Source of the DNA: Sipunculus nudus
Taxonomy: Eukaryota > Annelida > Sipuncula > Golfingiida > Sipunculidae
Assembly: GCA_026874595.1 (NCBI GenBank)
Contig: CM049306.1
Location: forward strand, 27,211,519 to 27,275,518
DNA: 64,000 nt
Direction: 5' to 3'
Part shown: piece by piece, positions 44,400 to 55,625 of the stretch
Layout: every line of letters begins with the position of its first letter
Numbering within the stretch: position 1 is the stretch's first letter
Program-made: the position numbers and the translations under genes
The notes under the pieces: generated by a model
What the model was told of the DNA's origin: nothing
The model's database searches: none
The model's input: the letters and a program-made list of their open reading frames with translations, nothing else

Positions 44400-45226
44400 C
44401 GGCCCATTGGCCATGATACTCAGCTAATTTTGAATGGTTGCTCATTTCTTTTGTTAATGTTATATATTGTCTGTGAGAATAGCCTATGGCTAATGTTACT
44501 ATGTTGAAAAATGGACAGAAAATAAAAATTTCAGGATTCATTGAAGACCTACACAGGACCCCCCCCCCTGGATTTCACAATGGAGGGTTACAAGGAAAAT
44601 AGGTACACTTTGTACCATGTGTGTCTGGGTGCTCAAAATCTGGTCCATAGCTCGAAGAATATTTTCCATGGACACTTGCCTGGGACCTCCCTGAATATTA
44701 TATAAGAATATTCTAGGCCTAATGGATACAAATTGTGCCCCATCTGTCTGGGTGCTCAAAATCATTTTTTCTGCCAAAGTTGCACAAAAATATAGGTGAC
44801 TATTGAGCTAATTTTAAGTTTCCAAAGAGATGTGCTTAGAACCTCCCTGGTTGTGTTACCTTGTGTTAGAAGATTCTGGACTTAACAGACAAGATTTGTG
44901 TCTATCTGACATTCATGGTGCTCATATGACATCTTTTTTCCTATAGGTTGCAGAATATAGGTCATCAAGATCAAGGACGTCTATGGATGTTACATTAGAA
45001 GATTCCAGGTCTAACTGATACAATGTGTGCCCTGTCTAACTTACTGAGTGCTCAAAATCCTGTATTCGGTCCGTAGGTCACAAAATCTAGGTCACCATGA
45101 CCTAATTTCGGGTTTCCAAGCAGATTTGCCTAGGACCTTCCTGGATGTACAGTTAGAAGTTTCTAGGTCTTACGGTTACAATTTGTGCCCTGTTAATGGA
45201 CGGACTTAAAGTCAGCTGAGCTGAAA
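44400..45226 (+). mobile_element. E-family element copy E3
   Basis: It starts CGGCCCATTGGCCATGATAC-TCAGCT and ends GGACTTAAAGTCAGCTGAGC. Inside are several ~180-bp units with TAGGTC...GACCTAATTT and GGTTACAATTTGTGCCCTG. It is more diverged than E1 and E2. Short plus- and minus-strand frames here are repeat translation. Confidence 0.65.
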
Positions 45227-46034
45227 ATTGCATGAAAAATAGAAAAAATATAGGTGGTGCGACCATTTGCAGGAACTGATGATTTGATCAATATGCCTGG
45301 AAAGCCTGGCCAGCGATGCATTAGTTATTCAGATACTGGAGCTTTTGTATCAAATTTTCAATTAATCTTGGGGGTACTGGCGAGCCCCATAGCTCAAAGA
45401 TAAGGGTCACAGTAAACTAATTTAAGGTTTCAAAGGAGATTTATATTGACCTCCCGGAAAGTCAGCTTTGAAAATTCTAGGCCCACTGGATACAATTTGT
45501 GCCCAATCTGACTCACCTTCAGGGTAACAGAAACCTAAATTTAAGGTTTCCTAAAGGATTTTCATGGACCTCCCTGGATGTCAAGTTAGAAGATTCTAGG
45601 TCCAACGGTTACGATTTGAATCATTTTAATGGACGACCTCTTCATTTCAAGGTAACAAAAATGGACAAAAAAATGCCTAAAAATTAAAAAAAAAATCATG
45701 TTGCGCCATTTGTCTACAGGAACTGATGACATACTTCATGATCAATATGCATGCAACGAATCTTGGCCATCAAAGCATTAGTATTCAGAAGCTTTTGTAT
45801 CAAAATTTTAATTATTCGGGGGGGGGGGGGGGATTACGACGCCCATACCTCAGAGGATATTGATAACAGAGACCTAATTTCTGTTTTTAGGGGGATTTTT
45901 TCATGGATCTCTATGGATGTCAAGTAAGAAGAGTTAGGTCCAACGGTTTGTTGCTATTAACGGACAACCGTTCCATTTAAAGGTCTCAAAAATAGAGAAA
46001 ATAATGGCGATCAATGCATTTCAGTCAGCTGAGT
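45227..46034 (+). mobile_element. E-family element copy E4 (partial, 3' end)
   Basis: Units of the 337-bp type (GCGAGCCCCATAGCTC, GGATGTCAAGTTAGAAGATT, GGTTACGATTTG) finish with TCAGTCAGCTGAG at about 46020-46033. No palindromic 5' end is visible; it seems truncated against E3. It contains a poly-G run of 14 at 45818. Confidence 0.6.
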
Positions 46035-47176
46035 TTCCTCACTATGAGAGTCCGTATCCCTCTCCCTTAACCTTCCCCTTGTGCCCCTCGAATTCTAAAA
46101 TCCTGTATCCGGGTATTCAAAAATGCTGTGGAAATGTATAACACACATTATACGTATTAAAATGATGCATTACATTACACATGACATATTTGGTAAACTG
46201 ATAAATATTCAACCAAATAGGACATATCAGATGAAAATTGAGTGCATTGATTTAAAATATAAAACCAAGGAGATCGAAAATTCAGTAACATCACAATTAT
46301 AGCTTAACACAGTTTGATATTGCAACGCCGTCATGTGCGCTCCTAAGACAATGTCAGAGCAAATTTAGGGGCGTGCCCCCGTTATACGACCTAAATTAAT
46401 TGGAAACTAGAAAAGTAAGCGATTAATACAAAAAATAGACCCGAATTTTGTATCTTGGTTGTTTAAACTTTCCCAGACTAGGCCATTATAGACAAAAGAG
46501 TCTCTATACACTATGGGGGGTGGTGGGGGGGGGGGGGGTACCTCTACCCTCCCTGTTTGTGATGCTCCAGTTTGTATACCTATTTTGCCTTTTATTTATT
46601 ATACCAGATATGTATTTCCGGAACTGTTTGGTATTCGTTTGGCTCAAAATTGCCCAAATGCTTGAAATGTATGAGACACATCATATCAAATTCCTCATTA
46701 CATACATACTGACCAAACCTGATTGTTTACAAACCAAATAAGACATATAAGAGATTTAAATCATCATATTTGCATCAGATTGGATAAGAAAATAAAGTGG
46801 TCGAAAGTCAATCTCGTAAAATTACAGCTGTAGCAATAAATATTTTAGAGTAAATCCTTAAAATGAGAATTGTTAGTAATTTCTGTCGGCTGATGTTGCT
46901 TTCTTAATATTGCTATAGGTAGCGTATTCTACTGGTTGGGTGCAACGTATATACAATATATCTCTCCATATATGTATGTCTTTTGAATATGTGGTTTGAG
47001 AAGGGGCGATAGTTCTTTGCAGCTTATCCAGTTTGGATGCAACGCATGTCAAATATGTCTCTCTCCGTAGAGACCGTTATGATTTGTCGTTTAACGAACG
47101 GAAGTTAATGCTGAAAAGTTATGAATTCTAACAGTGATCTTCCATTTGTTAAGAGACTGCACGTTCGTTTGAGTAA
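46035..47176. other. Intron sequence with no recognised element
   Basis: Contains a G-rich tract (46514-46540). The 97-codon frame there and the 76-codon frame at 47177-47407 (MYMSAIGQEPGTIFLRY...) have no family features, and I do not call them genes. Confidence 0.35.
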
Positions 47177-47465
47177 TTGTACATGTCAGCTATAGGTCAG
47201 GAACCAGGTACCATTTTTCTGAGATACTGTTTTGCCCAGGCCACTCAATGGGGCAGGCGACTATTTAAGGCCCGGCGTCTGATCAAGGAAATCCATTCTA
47301 GACCTGACAGAAAGCCAGTCTATGTCTTTCCTCCAGAAAATCAGATCAAGCATTATTTACCTGCCCACAGACACCTTCGAAAATTTAGAAGTAACGAAGT
47401 TAAATGAAATAGACTATATATGCTAATTGCAAATAAAGGATACAGACTATTAGGGATGTAAAAAC

Positions 47466-47601
47466 CATCTTCCACAAAACTCGGTACGTTCCTCTGGGCG
47501 GTGATGACGTTGCGGTTGATCCCATGAATATCAGGGAAGCTGAAGCGGACGAAGTCGTACTGTGAGAGCTCCTCCTGTAGACTAGTCGTGGAGTCAGCCA
47601 T
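47466..47601 (-). CDS. Lengsin/glutamine-synthetase-like protein, start exon
   Basis: ATG at 47601-47599 in a strong context (ACCATGG) opens MADSTTSLQEELSQYDFVRF. The N-terminal beta-grasp of the GS fold follows: SFPDIHGINRNVITAQRNV and PSFVED. The frame leaves the exon in phase 1 at a GT donor (47465-47464), matching the phase of the exon at 41475. A CTTTCTGTATACAG acceptor-like sequence ends at 47615 on the minus strand, 13 bp before the ATG. A separate 5' UTR exon therefore probably lies further upstream; it was not found. Confidence 0.85.
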
Positions 47602-47614
47602 GGTTATACGTCCT

Positions 47615-47930
47615 CTGTATACAGAAAGGAAGATAAACGTTAAATCATTAAAATTGCTAGGACTGAACACTTAGTCTCATCCATTTATATAGCATGCAAG
47701 TTCAGGTTCATATGCAACTTTAAATATAAATTCAAAAGCAATTACGATTAGACATTTTCAAATGTAAATTTATTAAAAATACAAAAACGCAAATGCACTC
47801 TTGTACATTTCATGACAGTGACATACAAGGGTTCATACCGAAGTTTTGGTTTCAGGAGACAGCATGTACAACGTAACTGACAGGGCCTAATTATATAGAT
47901 TTATATATATGCGTGTGTGTGTGTGTGTAC

Positions 47931-47987
<57 letters not shown>

Positions 47988-48429
47988 CAACTTTGGCCGA
48001 GAAGAAATTCGCATCTGCCAAGACAGCACATCTGGATATATTATTATTTGATGAATATTCAGTGTTTTCTCCTCTGATATGATTTAATTATGTATGCACA
48101 GACGCTTGAATACTTATAAACATGATAAATATGATTTGCCAAGGCATGCTTTATGATAATAAAGTATTCTGACGCGATTGCAGACCTTTCTGGAAAAAGG
48201 GGACACCAGTGGGACGTTTTCACGCCAACAGGTCTGGAAGCGGGTCAGTATACTTTATTTTGATCTAATGTATTCCAATTTCATACCAGATTCATCACAT
48301 TTATATAGTGATTTAAGCGCCTAAGATGTAGGGGCATGGGTAACATAAAAGAGAAAATATGAATATTGTATTTAGGGTATAGGTCAGCTCACTGAGATTC
48401 CTATAAGTTATCAACTCTTGAACGATTAA
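47615..48429. other. Upstream intron or intergenic, with GT and TA microsatellites
   Basis: (GT)n at 47910-47928 and (TA)n at 47938-47983. No coding sequence was recognised. It is probably the 5' UTR intron or upstream DNA of the GS-like gene. Confidence 0.4.
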
Positions 48430-49138
48430 GGTAACAATTACAAAACCATGTCCAGTATCAAAAGCTCCAGTATCTAAACAACTAATGCATTGATCACCAG
48501 GATTCTTTGCATGCATATTGATCATGGAGTGTTCCTGCATACTGGTGGCGCCACCTGGATCTTTTCGAATTGTATACATTTTTCTCTCTCTTTTTTTAGA
48601 CCTTTAAAGATGCGGTCGTCCGTTAACAGGGCACAAATTGTAACCACATGACTTAGAATTTTCTAACTTGATATCCTGGGAGGTCCGTGAAAAGTTTCCG
48701 TAAAAACCTGAAATCAGGTCTCTGTTACCCATATTCTCTGAGCTATGGGGCTCAGAAATACCCCCCCCCCCCCCCCAAGAATAATTGAAAATTTGATACC
48801 AAAGCAGGGCACAAATCGTAACCACCGGACCTAGAAATGTCCTTTTAAGCTCAGCTGAAAGAAAGTCCTTGCAAACCTTAACTAAGGTCATGGTGATCTA
48901 TACTCTGGAAGCTTTGTTCTAGAAACATTAGTTTCACTGTTTGAACCAGTAGCAAATGCCTAGTATCACCTTTTTGCCGTGAATCATCGAGTAATGTGCT
49001 TTATGCGTACAAATCTTCCTGTCCCTCCCCAAAATTTTAACAACATGTGAAATCATTTTTCTTCTAAATAAGACAACAGTTGTAAAAAATAGGCCATCAT
49101 CTCATGCTTGTCAGCTGAGCATCGTGACCCATGGGTCA
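48430..49138 (-). mobile_element. E-family sequence, minus orientation
   Basis: The 5' palindrome TGACCCATGGGTCA lies at 49125-49138, followed on the minus strand by CGATGCTCAGCTGAC. A 3'-type TCAGCTGAGCT end occurs at about 48848-48860, only some 290 bp away. Below it lies a 337-bp-type unit (48430-48840) with CAGGTGGCGCCACCAGTATG on the minus strand and a poly-C run of 17 at 48763. It appears to be a short copy plus part of another. Confidence 0.6.
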
Positions 49139-49737
49139 TTTGTAATTATATGTAAATAAGCTTAAATGTGTATTAATGTGGGTCTCTGTAATGTAAATCA
49201 GCAGTGCCATGTATAGTCAATAATAAGCATCATATTTAATTCAGTTTAGGGTATAAGCCTTTATGAAGTCTGTCTATGTGAACTGATACCAGCACAGTAA
49301 TAAACTCTTTGTATTTTACGATAAACTATTGTGGCACTTCCATGAGCTGCCTTCAGCTTTACATGTGTTTGCACCATCAGATTTGGAAATATAAATAAAT
49401 ATATAGGTGTCTTTAGTATATAATTTCTATTGCTTAATAAAAAAAAATACAAAAATTAACAAATATTGAATTTACAGAATCATTTTCTCAGTTTACCATA
49501 TCACCAGAATAAACTGCATTATATTGCCTTGCCTCTAGTAAAAATTTCACAACACTGACCTATACCTACTAAACACACTCGACTGAGCAATATGGTCCCA
49601 GTTGTTTTCACATAAAGCATGTAGAATGAGAAGAAATACAATGAATTTTCCATGCAAAATGATGAAATGTGTGTCATTTCTCAAAGAAAAGTCACACTGA
49701 CGCCTGTGACTCCCTTCCCCGGCTCCAAAGCTTCATA

Positions 49738-49742
<5 letters not shown>
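49139..49742. other. Non-coding stretch, nothing recognised
   Basis: No ORF, repeat pair or element end was seen. Confidence 0.35.

Positions 49743-49830
<88 letters not shown>
49743..49830. repeat. (TA)n microsatellite at the left end of a Tigger-like element
   Basis: About 88 bp of TA with two single-base breaks, ending exactly at the TA that precedes the element. Confidence 0.95.
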
Positions 49831-49834
<4 letters not shown>

Positions 49835-51494
49835 GAGAGAGAGAGAGAAACCTTGTTGTGTCGAACTCGGTTAAGTCGAATTCCCGTTGTGTCGAAGTCG
49901 AATGAGGAGTCCCTGCAAAAGACAGTTAAAACCTTACAAATATAACTCCTTTTGTGTCGAACGTGGATATGTCGAAACACCTGATGTGTTGAGGTGTTTT
50001 GTTGGTCCCAAGCTAATATCTCTAACGCTTAACTCAAAGTTTGGTCGCATGAATGTTTGGATAACAGTTTTGCACGGCCCGTCATTTGTAATTTGGCTGT
50101 GATGATCAGTTATACCGGTAATTAATTAATACCGACAAGGTTCTTACTCATCAAGCGCGATGGCTCTGTCGCTCGTATTGAGGTCATGCCGCATTTATTA
50201 TTAATGGGTAATAGTTGTACAATGTACATCAATCATACAGGTCTGCAGCCGTGATGACCAGTTATATAATTAATACCGGCAAGGATCTTACTCATTAAAC
50301 GCAATGGCTTACCCACGGGTCCATTGTTTACCTTTTTGGCAAATTAGGAAAATGAGATCTATATCAGATTGACTCTTATTTACCATAGAGTACGTTATAC
50401 TCTACTGACTGACTGAAGCCGTTTTACGCTTTGTTGAGTAGCTACAGGTTGCTGTGGTCAAGACCCCAGCCCTATGCGCTCCTTAAGCATAATTTTGAGA
50501 GCCAAAAGACGTGATGCCTCCAAGCCAAGCAAGAGACCGCCACCGTTTTACCCGTACCTATCACTTTACAGAAAAGCCACAACACCCACCGCCCCAAAGG
50601 CAAAAGCAGCATACATTCCCTCCACCGATACCAGCAGCGAAGACCCAGCCATGTCAATCGAGAGCCGAACCCGATCCGTGAAACGACAGATCTTCGAGAC
50701 GAATGTCATTTTATACTTGCAGTTTCTGCCACTTAGACAATTTTAGCAAGTTTTTTTTTCGTCGTAAGCCGGCCACGTTATACTGTATTACTGCTTCTCT
50801 TTTATATAGTTCGTATTCTGTCTGCTATGACTTGTTCGCGGCCTGGAAAGCGCAAACTTGAGGTTAAGACTATTTAACAGTACGAAACACTCAGTGGTTC
50901 GGAGTTGAACGTGCAGACAAGACAAAGACACAGATTGTAAAGGACTTATACATTCCCGCCAGCACGCTGAGTACATGGATCAAGAATGCTGAGAAGATCA
51001 AGGCGGCCTATGCTGTCTACAAGCTGTGGAAGCTGCTAGAGTCGTCAGAGGGCGCTGATGACTCCCTCAGATTCCTGTCGGAAATTGACAGCTTTGTTCC
51101 TGACCTGGAGCGCACTGGTTTCAAGCAAGGGACTGTTATTGCCTTTTCAGGAAGGTCTGATGTGTTGGACCGAAACTGATCTGAACCATATGAATATTTG
51201 TGTGCTGTATTAAATGTATGTGCTCTTATATCACTTTCCTGATTTACCTCATCATATTTTGGTGGTGCCTTTTTTTATAGTTAATAAATATTTTTATACA
51301 AAATTTGTGTTGATCTTTCAGGAAAACATTTGTGATAACTATATAATATATACCTATAAATGTTCAGTATTTATCGATAATAATCAAAGCCGAAGATGGT
51401 TGGATATAATAATAAACATCGGTTGTCCCTAACTCTGCTTGTTTCGAAGTAAATTCTCCATTCCCTTCGACTTCGACACGATGAGGTTTCACTG
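49831..51494 (+). mobile_element. Tigger/pogo-like DNA transposon, deletion derivative (1.66 kb)
   Basis: The right end, reversed, reads CAGTGAAACCTCATCGTGTC and is followed by TCGAAG repeats. The left end reads CAG(AG)nAAACCTTGTTGTG and TCGAACTCGG, the same terminus with a GA expansion. TA flanks both ends, as in Tc1/mariner-pogo insertions. AAGTCGAA and GTGTCGAA repeats fill the subterminal parts. The only transposase remnant is at 50827-51179. At 50099 and 50252 a ~60-bp segment is duplicated. Confidence 0.82.
50827..51179 (+). pseudogene. Transposase remnant: CENP-B/pogo HTH start joined to C-terminal end
   Basis: ATG at 50827 opens MTCSRPGKRKLEVKTI, then a stop and a shift. The HTH-type segment follows: ADKTKTQIVKDLYIPASTLS and TWIKNAEKIKAAYAV, typical of the first CENP-B/pogo DNA-binding helix-turn-helix. 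It runs directly into an acidic C-terminal segment (SSEGADDSLRFLSEIDSF) and a stop at 51177-51179. The DDE catalytic domain is missing, so this is an internal-deletion derivative. Confidence 0.7.

Positions 51495-51560
<66 letters not shown>
51495..51560. repeat. (TA)n microsatellite at the right end of the Tigger-like element
   Basis: About 64 bp beginning with the TA target duplication of the element, mirroring the tract on its left. Confidence 0.95.
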
Positions 51561-51563
<3 letters not shown>

Positions 51564-51885
51564 ACGGAACCCAACAACAACATATCATGTAGTGCCGCAA
51601 ACAGTCAAATTTCCATGGCCTATTTCGCACCCCAGCCCTATACCCTAATAAAGGATAGACTACTATTCCAGTCTTCACCTGTGTACAACATAAACTAGAA
51701 AAGGCAAAATACTGACATTAATCAATCATGTATGTATAATCAATTGTATAGGTCACATTTTTGTGCATACAGATATATTTACGAATTCCTTCAAAGAATT
51801 AAGATATTCGTAAGGAATAAAAACAGTCATACCGGGTATCATTAATTAAATTTCGTTTAAATGGAGAAATTAAAAAAATTGAATA

Positions 51886-52046
51886 CATAGTGAAATCTCG
51901 CCTGACGACCACCCCGCTACGACGACCACTTTGTTTGGTCACGGAATAATGTAAATCTTTAAAAGAACCTTCGGCTAACACGACCAACCCGCTCACACGA
52001 CCAGTTAACTGATCCCGCAGGTGGTCGTGTAAGCGAGATTTCACTG
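51886..52046. mobile_element. pogo-like MITE (161 bp)
   Basis: Left end CATAGTGAAATCTCGCCTGA and right end, reversed, CAGTGAAATCTCGCTTAC, with GTGGTCGTG/CACGACCAC inner inverted repeats. TA is present on both sides (51884-51885, 52047-52048). CAGTGAAA ends are shared with the Tigger-like element 400 bp upstream. Confidence 0.82.
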
Positions 52047-52048
52047 TA

Positions 52049-52628
52049 TTTGGAGATAAGGCAGGCAAAGACCAAAACAGTTAAAATATATCTTTATCAA
52101 GGGTAAATCATGGGTAAATCTTTAACCTCGTAAAAGATATTTAAGCGTTTTATCAACTGACAAGTTTAGGGTCTAAGTATAATAGGTAGATGTGCTTATC
52201 GAAAACCAGAATCATAAATGTGCCCAAAGAAGAGCGCTTAATTGTGTTTTAGTTTAAGAAACTGATACTGTCAGTGGAACTTATAACTCAGTGCGTATGG
52301 AAGCTCACAACTAAACATTTATGTGTGCCCAGATTTAATGCGTGGCCATGGCGAATGACCTTTGTAACAGACAAACATATGGTAAAGTTTATCCCACACC
52401 CCCCGGTCATATCTTCGTTGATAGACAGGGACAAAGCGGGCAGCAGACCGCCGATCTGGTGTACAGCCACGCGCGCACACATCGCGCTTATCCCCCCCCC
52501 CCCCTCTACACACACACACACAGTATACCACTGTTTATGTTATATTGTGGCCTGTATACTGTCCATATTGTGAGCAGTCTCGCGAACAATATGTGCGTAA
52601 TATACTTTTGTCACTGGTACTACGAACA
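52049..52628. other. Non-coding stretch with C11 and CA tracts
   Basis: Poly-C at 52491-52504 followed by a short (CA)n. Open frames of 77-104 codons overlap simple sequence and are not credible. Confidence 0.4.
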
Positions 52629-52654
52629 ATATATATATTTATATATATATATAT

Positions 52655-52717
<63 letters not shown>
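52629..52717. repeat. (TA)n microsatellite
   Basis: TA tract of about 85 bp with an ACA interruption near its start. Confidence 0.95.
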
Positions 52718-52718
<1 letters not shown>

Positions 52719-54943
52719 GAGCGTAATTCAGTCGTTGGTACTTCAGGGCCGTAGCCAGGAAGGGCCTCCTATAGGCTATCCATCCCCATTCCCCCCTCAC
52801 CCCGAAGGGCCCAACCCTCATCCAACTCCAAACACTAAATCAGGGTATGATCCAGCCTCTTGGCCAAGTGGGGAAAATTTCCCACCTGTTGCAAAAAGAG
52901 GGGGACCAGCTTCTTTTGGAATAAAATGTGCTTCAAATATTTTAATATTACATACGTACAGTAACAGCACAATGTATGTAAGAAACGTGCGTGGTCCTCA
53001 TGAAGATAGAACATTTTGAACACATTTTAATACTGTGAATACATGCGGACTGTTTGCACATGGAAAAGCTTGTGTCTCATTTTTTTCTCACTGGACTGTA
53101 TAACTTTTTAAAACTATGGTCTTAGACTCTTTTACTGGAAAAAAAGGAGAGAAACAAGAGAAAAACCAAGATCTGCTGATAAAAAGCCTGAAATAGAAGG
53201 GAGTGAATTAAAGCACTGTCCGCTCCAATGATATTCGTTGATAAAGCACCCATATGACATGTTAATTTAAGAGAGGTCTGTTCGTATTGGATGTGTTGTT
53301 TATATTTGCATAATATAATTGACAACCTTCCAAATGTATTAAATTCGAAATATAATGAAACACGTAATTTTTTATTTATTTATTTATTTTTTTTTTTGCT
53401 GACAGCTGGGTGTGTGGCACCCCAATGTCATCTGCATGATCGTGGTACCGCGGGTTGGTATGTCAGCGTTATACATCACCTGTGACACAACGAAATGCCC
53501 GCAAAAGCGGACCAAATAAGTACAGAGGACACAATAACACTATTTCTTTATTTTCATTGCATTTTTCACATAAAATAAGGCGGGAAATTGAAAAACTTGT
53601 CACTGACAATGTAAAAGAATGACGTCGTCGGCACTGATTTATTAGAAATATAGTAAAGATTTGGACTAAACTGACACGTGCATACGGCCCGTTTAATGAA
53701 TATAGACAATTTGCTTTGTAAAAATAATGACTCTAAGATTTTCGTTCGATTGGTGAAGCTTTGATGTCCAGCCACCGAAGCGGGATCTAGCTGTTGTCAG
53801 TGTAAAATACATCGGTCAGGCATTCATATCAGCGGGGTCAGAGGTCATCGATGGCGGCTCTGCAAAATAAAGTCGAGGTCAACCAATGGTCGCATGGGTC
53901 AAATGACGTCGATGAAATGTAAACCAATGATTCTGTGGACCAGAAGTCACAGGTGTTATTAGAATTACCTTGCCGGGAAACTTATGCGGCAAGCAATACA
54001 TCGTTCCGCGAGGCCCGCTGACAAAAGAGTTAACGAATGCGGCGGTCGTTTGTCACGCACCTGCGTTTTTGTGTACTGTTGTTTTCACCACGGAGGGGTG
54101 TCCGAAATGTCGCTTACTAAAAAGATTCGCAGACAGCGATAGGAAATGGATACTTGGTCGATGCGAGCGTATTTTGCGTCGCGATACCGCTTAAGTATTT
54201 TGTGCCTTGCATTGGCATAGCTATACAGGCCTGTAACGCCTGGCTATGAAATTTCATTTGAACCTAAAATCAATGAAAATCAGGACTGGAGATCTACAGG
54301 GAGGATACGGCCTTTATATAATGTAAACATATCTGACGACCTGTATTATATCTTTTTTTTAATGAGTTTTCAAACGTTTGGAAACGCACTTGGACGCCGG
54401 AATATCGCGCAGACAATTGTTTGCGGAATTCCCGCAAAAACGCGCCCTGGATGATCATTCCCTGCTAAATACATGCTTGTGAAAATTTAAATATTAAAGC
54501 AGTTTCAAAATATGTCTTGTTTAAATCAGATTTGTTTATTGTATTCTTTCACACAAACAATTGAAATTATTAAATTGTAAACAGTAACTAGAATTTTTTC
54601 CTCAACTTAATATTCATTTATGCTTTGGTCTTCTTTTAAAAATTGTTTATGAATATTAAGTGTTATACTAATATTGGGGTTCTAGGCTAAATTTTGAATT
54701 TCATTAGTATAAATATGAATACAATTTACTGAAACAAAAAGAAACTATCAATTAAGTTTCATTCTTGTTTAATACAATTAACGGAAATCATCATATATCC
54801 ACTGGTACGTTGTACTGCAGGCTTTTTCAGCTTTACCTCGTGTTTCTTCTACAACATAAACAGAAATATTATCACTATCACTATTCTTCACTATCACTTA
54901 TAGATGGCGTTCAAATAGAAGTAGTGATTATTAAAAGTTTAGG

Positions 54944-54952
<9 letters not shown>
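52718..54952. other. Non-coding stretch, no element identified
   Basis: Includes a GGGCCGTAGCCAGGAAGGGC segment at 52746, which resembles the start of a dispersed repeat, but no second copy was seen in this window. A higher-GC patch at 53970-54194 has a 74-codon open frame without family features. Confidence 0.35.
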
Positions 54953-55006
<54 letters not shown>

Positions 55007-55413
55007 AGTGACAGAGACATGCAGAGAGAGAGAATTGCCTTGTTCTCAATACAAGCATGAGCATGTCTATTGTTAAAGAAATATATTTTGCCGAAAATTT
55101 AAAGTGTATTATTTATGTATAATATTGCAAATGTTAATGAAGACTAGTTTTTTGCAGCCGTTAAAACGGTGTTACCGATTGTACCAATATTATAAATATC
55201 AGTTTGAGTGATCATTGAAAATGAAACCAGAGAGAGAGAGACAGAGAGGAAGAGAGAGAGACAGGGAGAGAAATAAAAAAGTTTCAGATTGATTATCATT
55301 TAAAATAAAACAAATAAGAGAGCGATTAATTATACATAATTATATAAAATGAGACAGTTTTATTTTAAAGATTGTTAAATTATACTAATTGAAATTAATA
55401 TCATTTAAAATGA

Positions 55414-55474
<61 letters not shown>

Positions 55475-55625
55475 GAGAGAATTGCATTTTTCTCAAAACA
55501 ATCATGGGCGTGATTATATTAAATATATATTTTGTCGGAAATATAAAGTGTATTTATTTATGTATAATATTGCAAATGTTTATGAAGACTTGTTTTTGCA
55601 GTTATTAAAACTGTTATATGAAACC
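54940..55625. repeat. Tandem duplication (~450 bp) with (GA)n in each copy
   Basis: (GA)n tracts at 54951-55002, 55228-55265 and 55408-55467 are preceded by ATGAGAGAG or AAATGAAACNAGAGAG. The first and third are followed by GAATTGC(C/A)TT and by GTATAATATTGCAAATGTT, TGAAGACT and TTTTTGCAG. The GA-rich open frames are not genes. Confidence 0.75.

Larger units (their letters stand above)
41476..47465 (-). other. Intron of the GS-like gene, filled with repeats
   Basis: Six kb between the two coding exons, with donor GT at 47465-47464 and acceptor AG at 41477-41476. It holds a foldback element, SINE-like copies and E-family elements, all listed separately. Joining the two exons directly would give SFVEDVFDLIGP, which loses the Gly and a few residues usual here. 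A small unrecognised exon in this interval is therefore possible. Confidence 0.7.

Noticed and set aside
47177-47407. Plus-strand 76-codon frame near the GS-like start exon
   Set aside because: Opposite strand inside the intron, with no family features and no second copy.
51560-51580. TGTTACGGAACC as a solo-LTR end of the 27306-39020 element
   Set aside because: Only about 11 bases match the reversed LTR terminus; the sequence then diverges completely.
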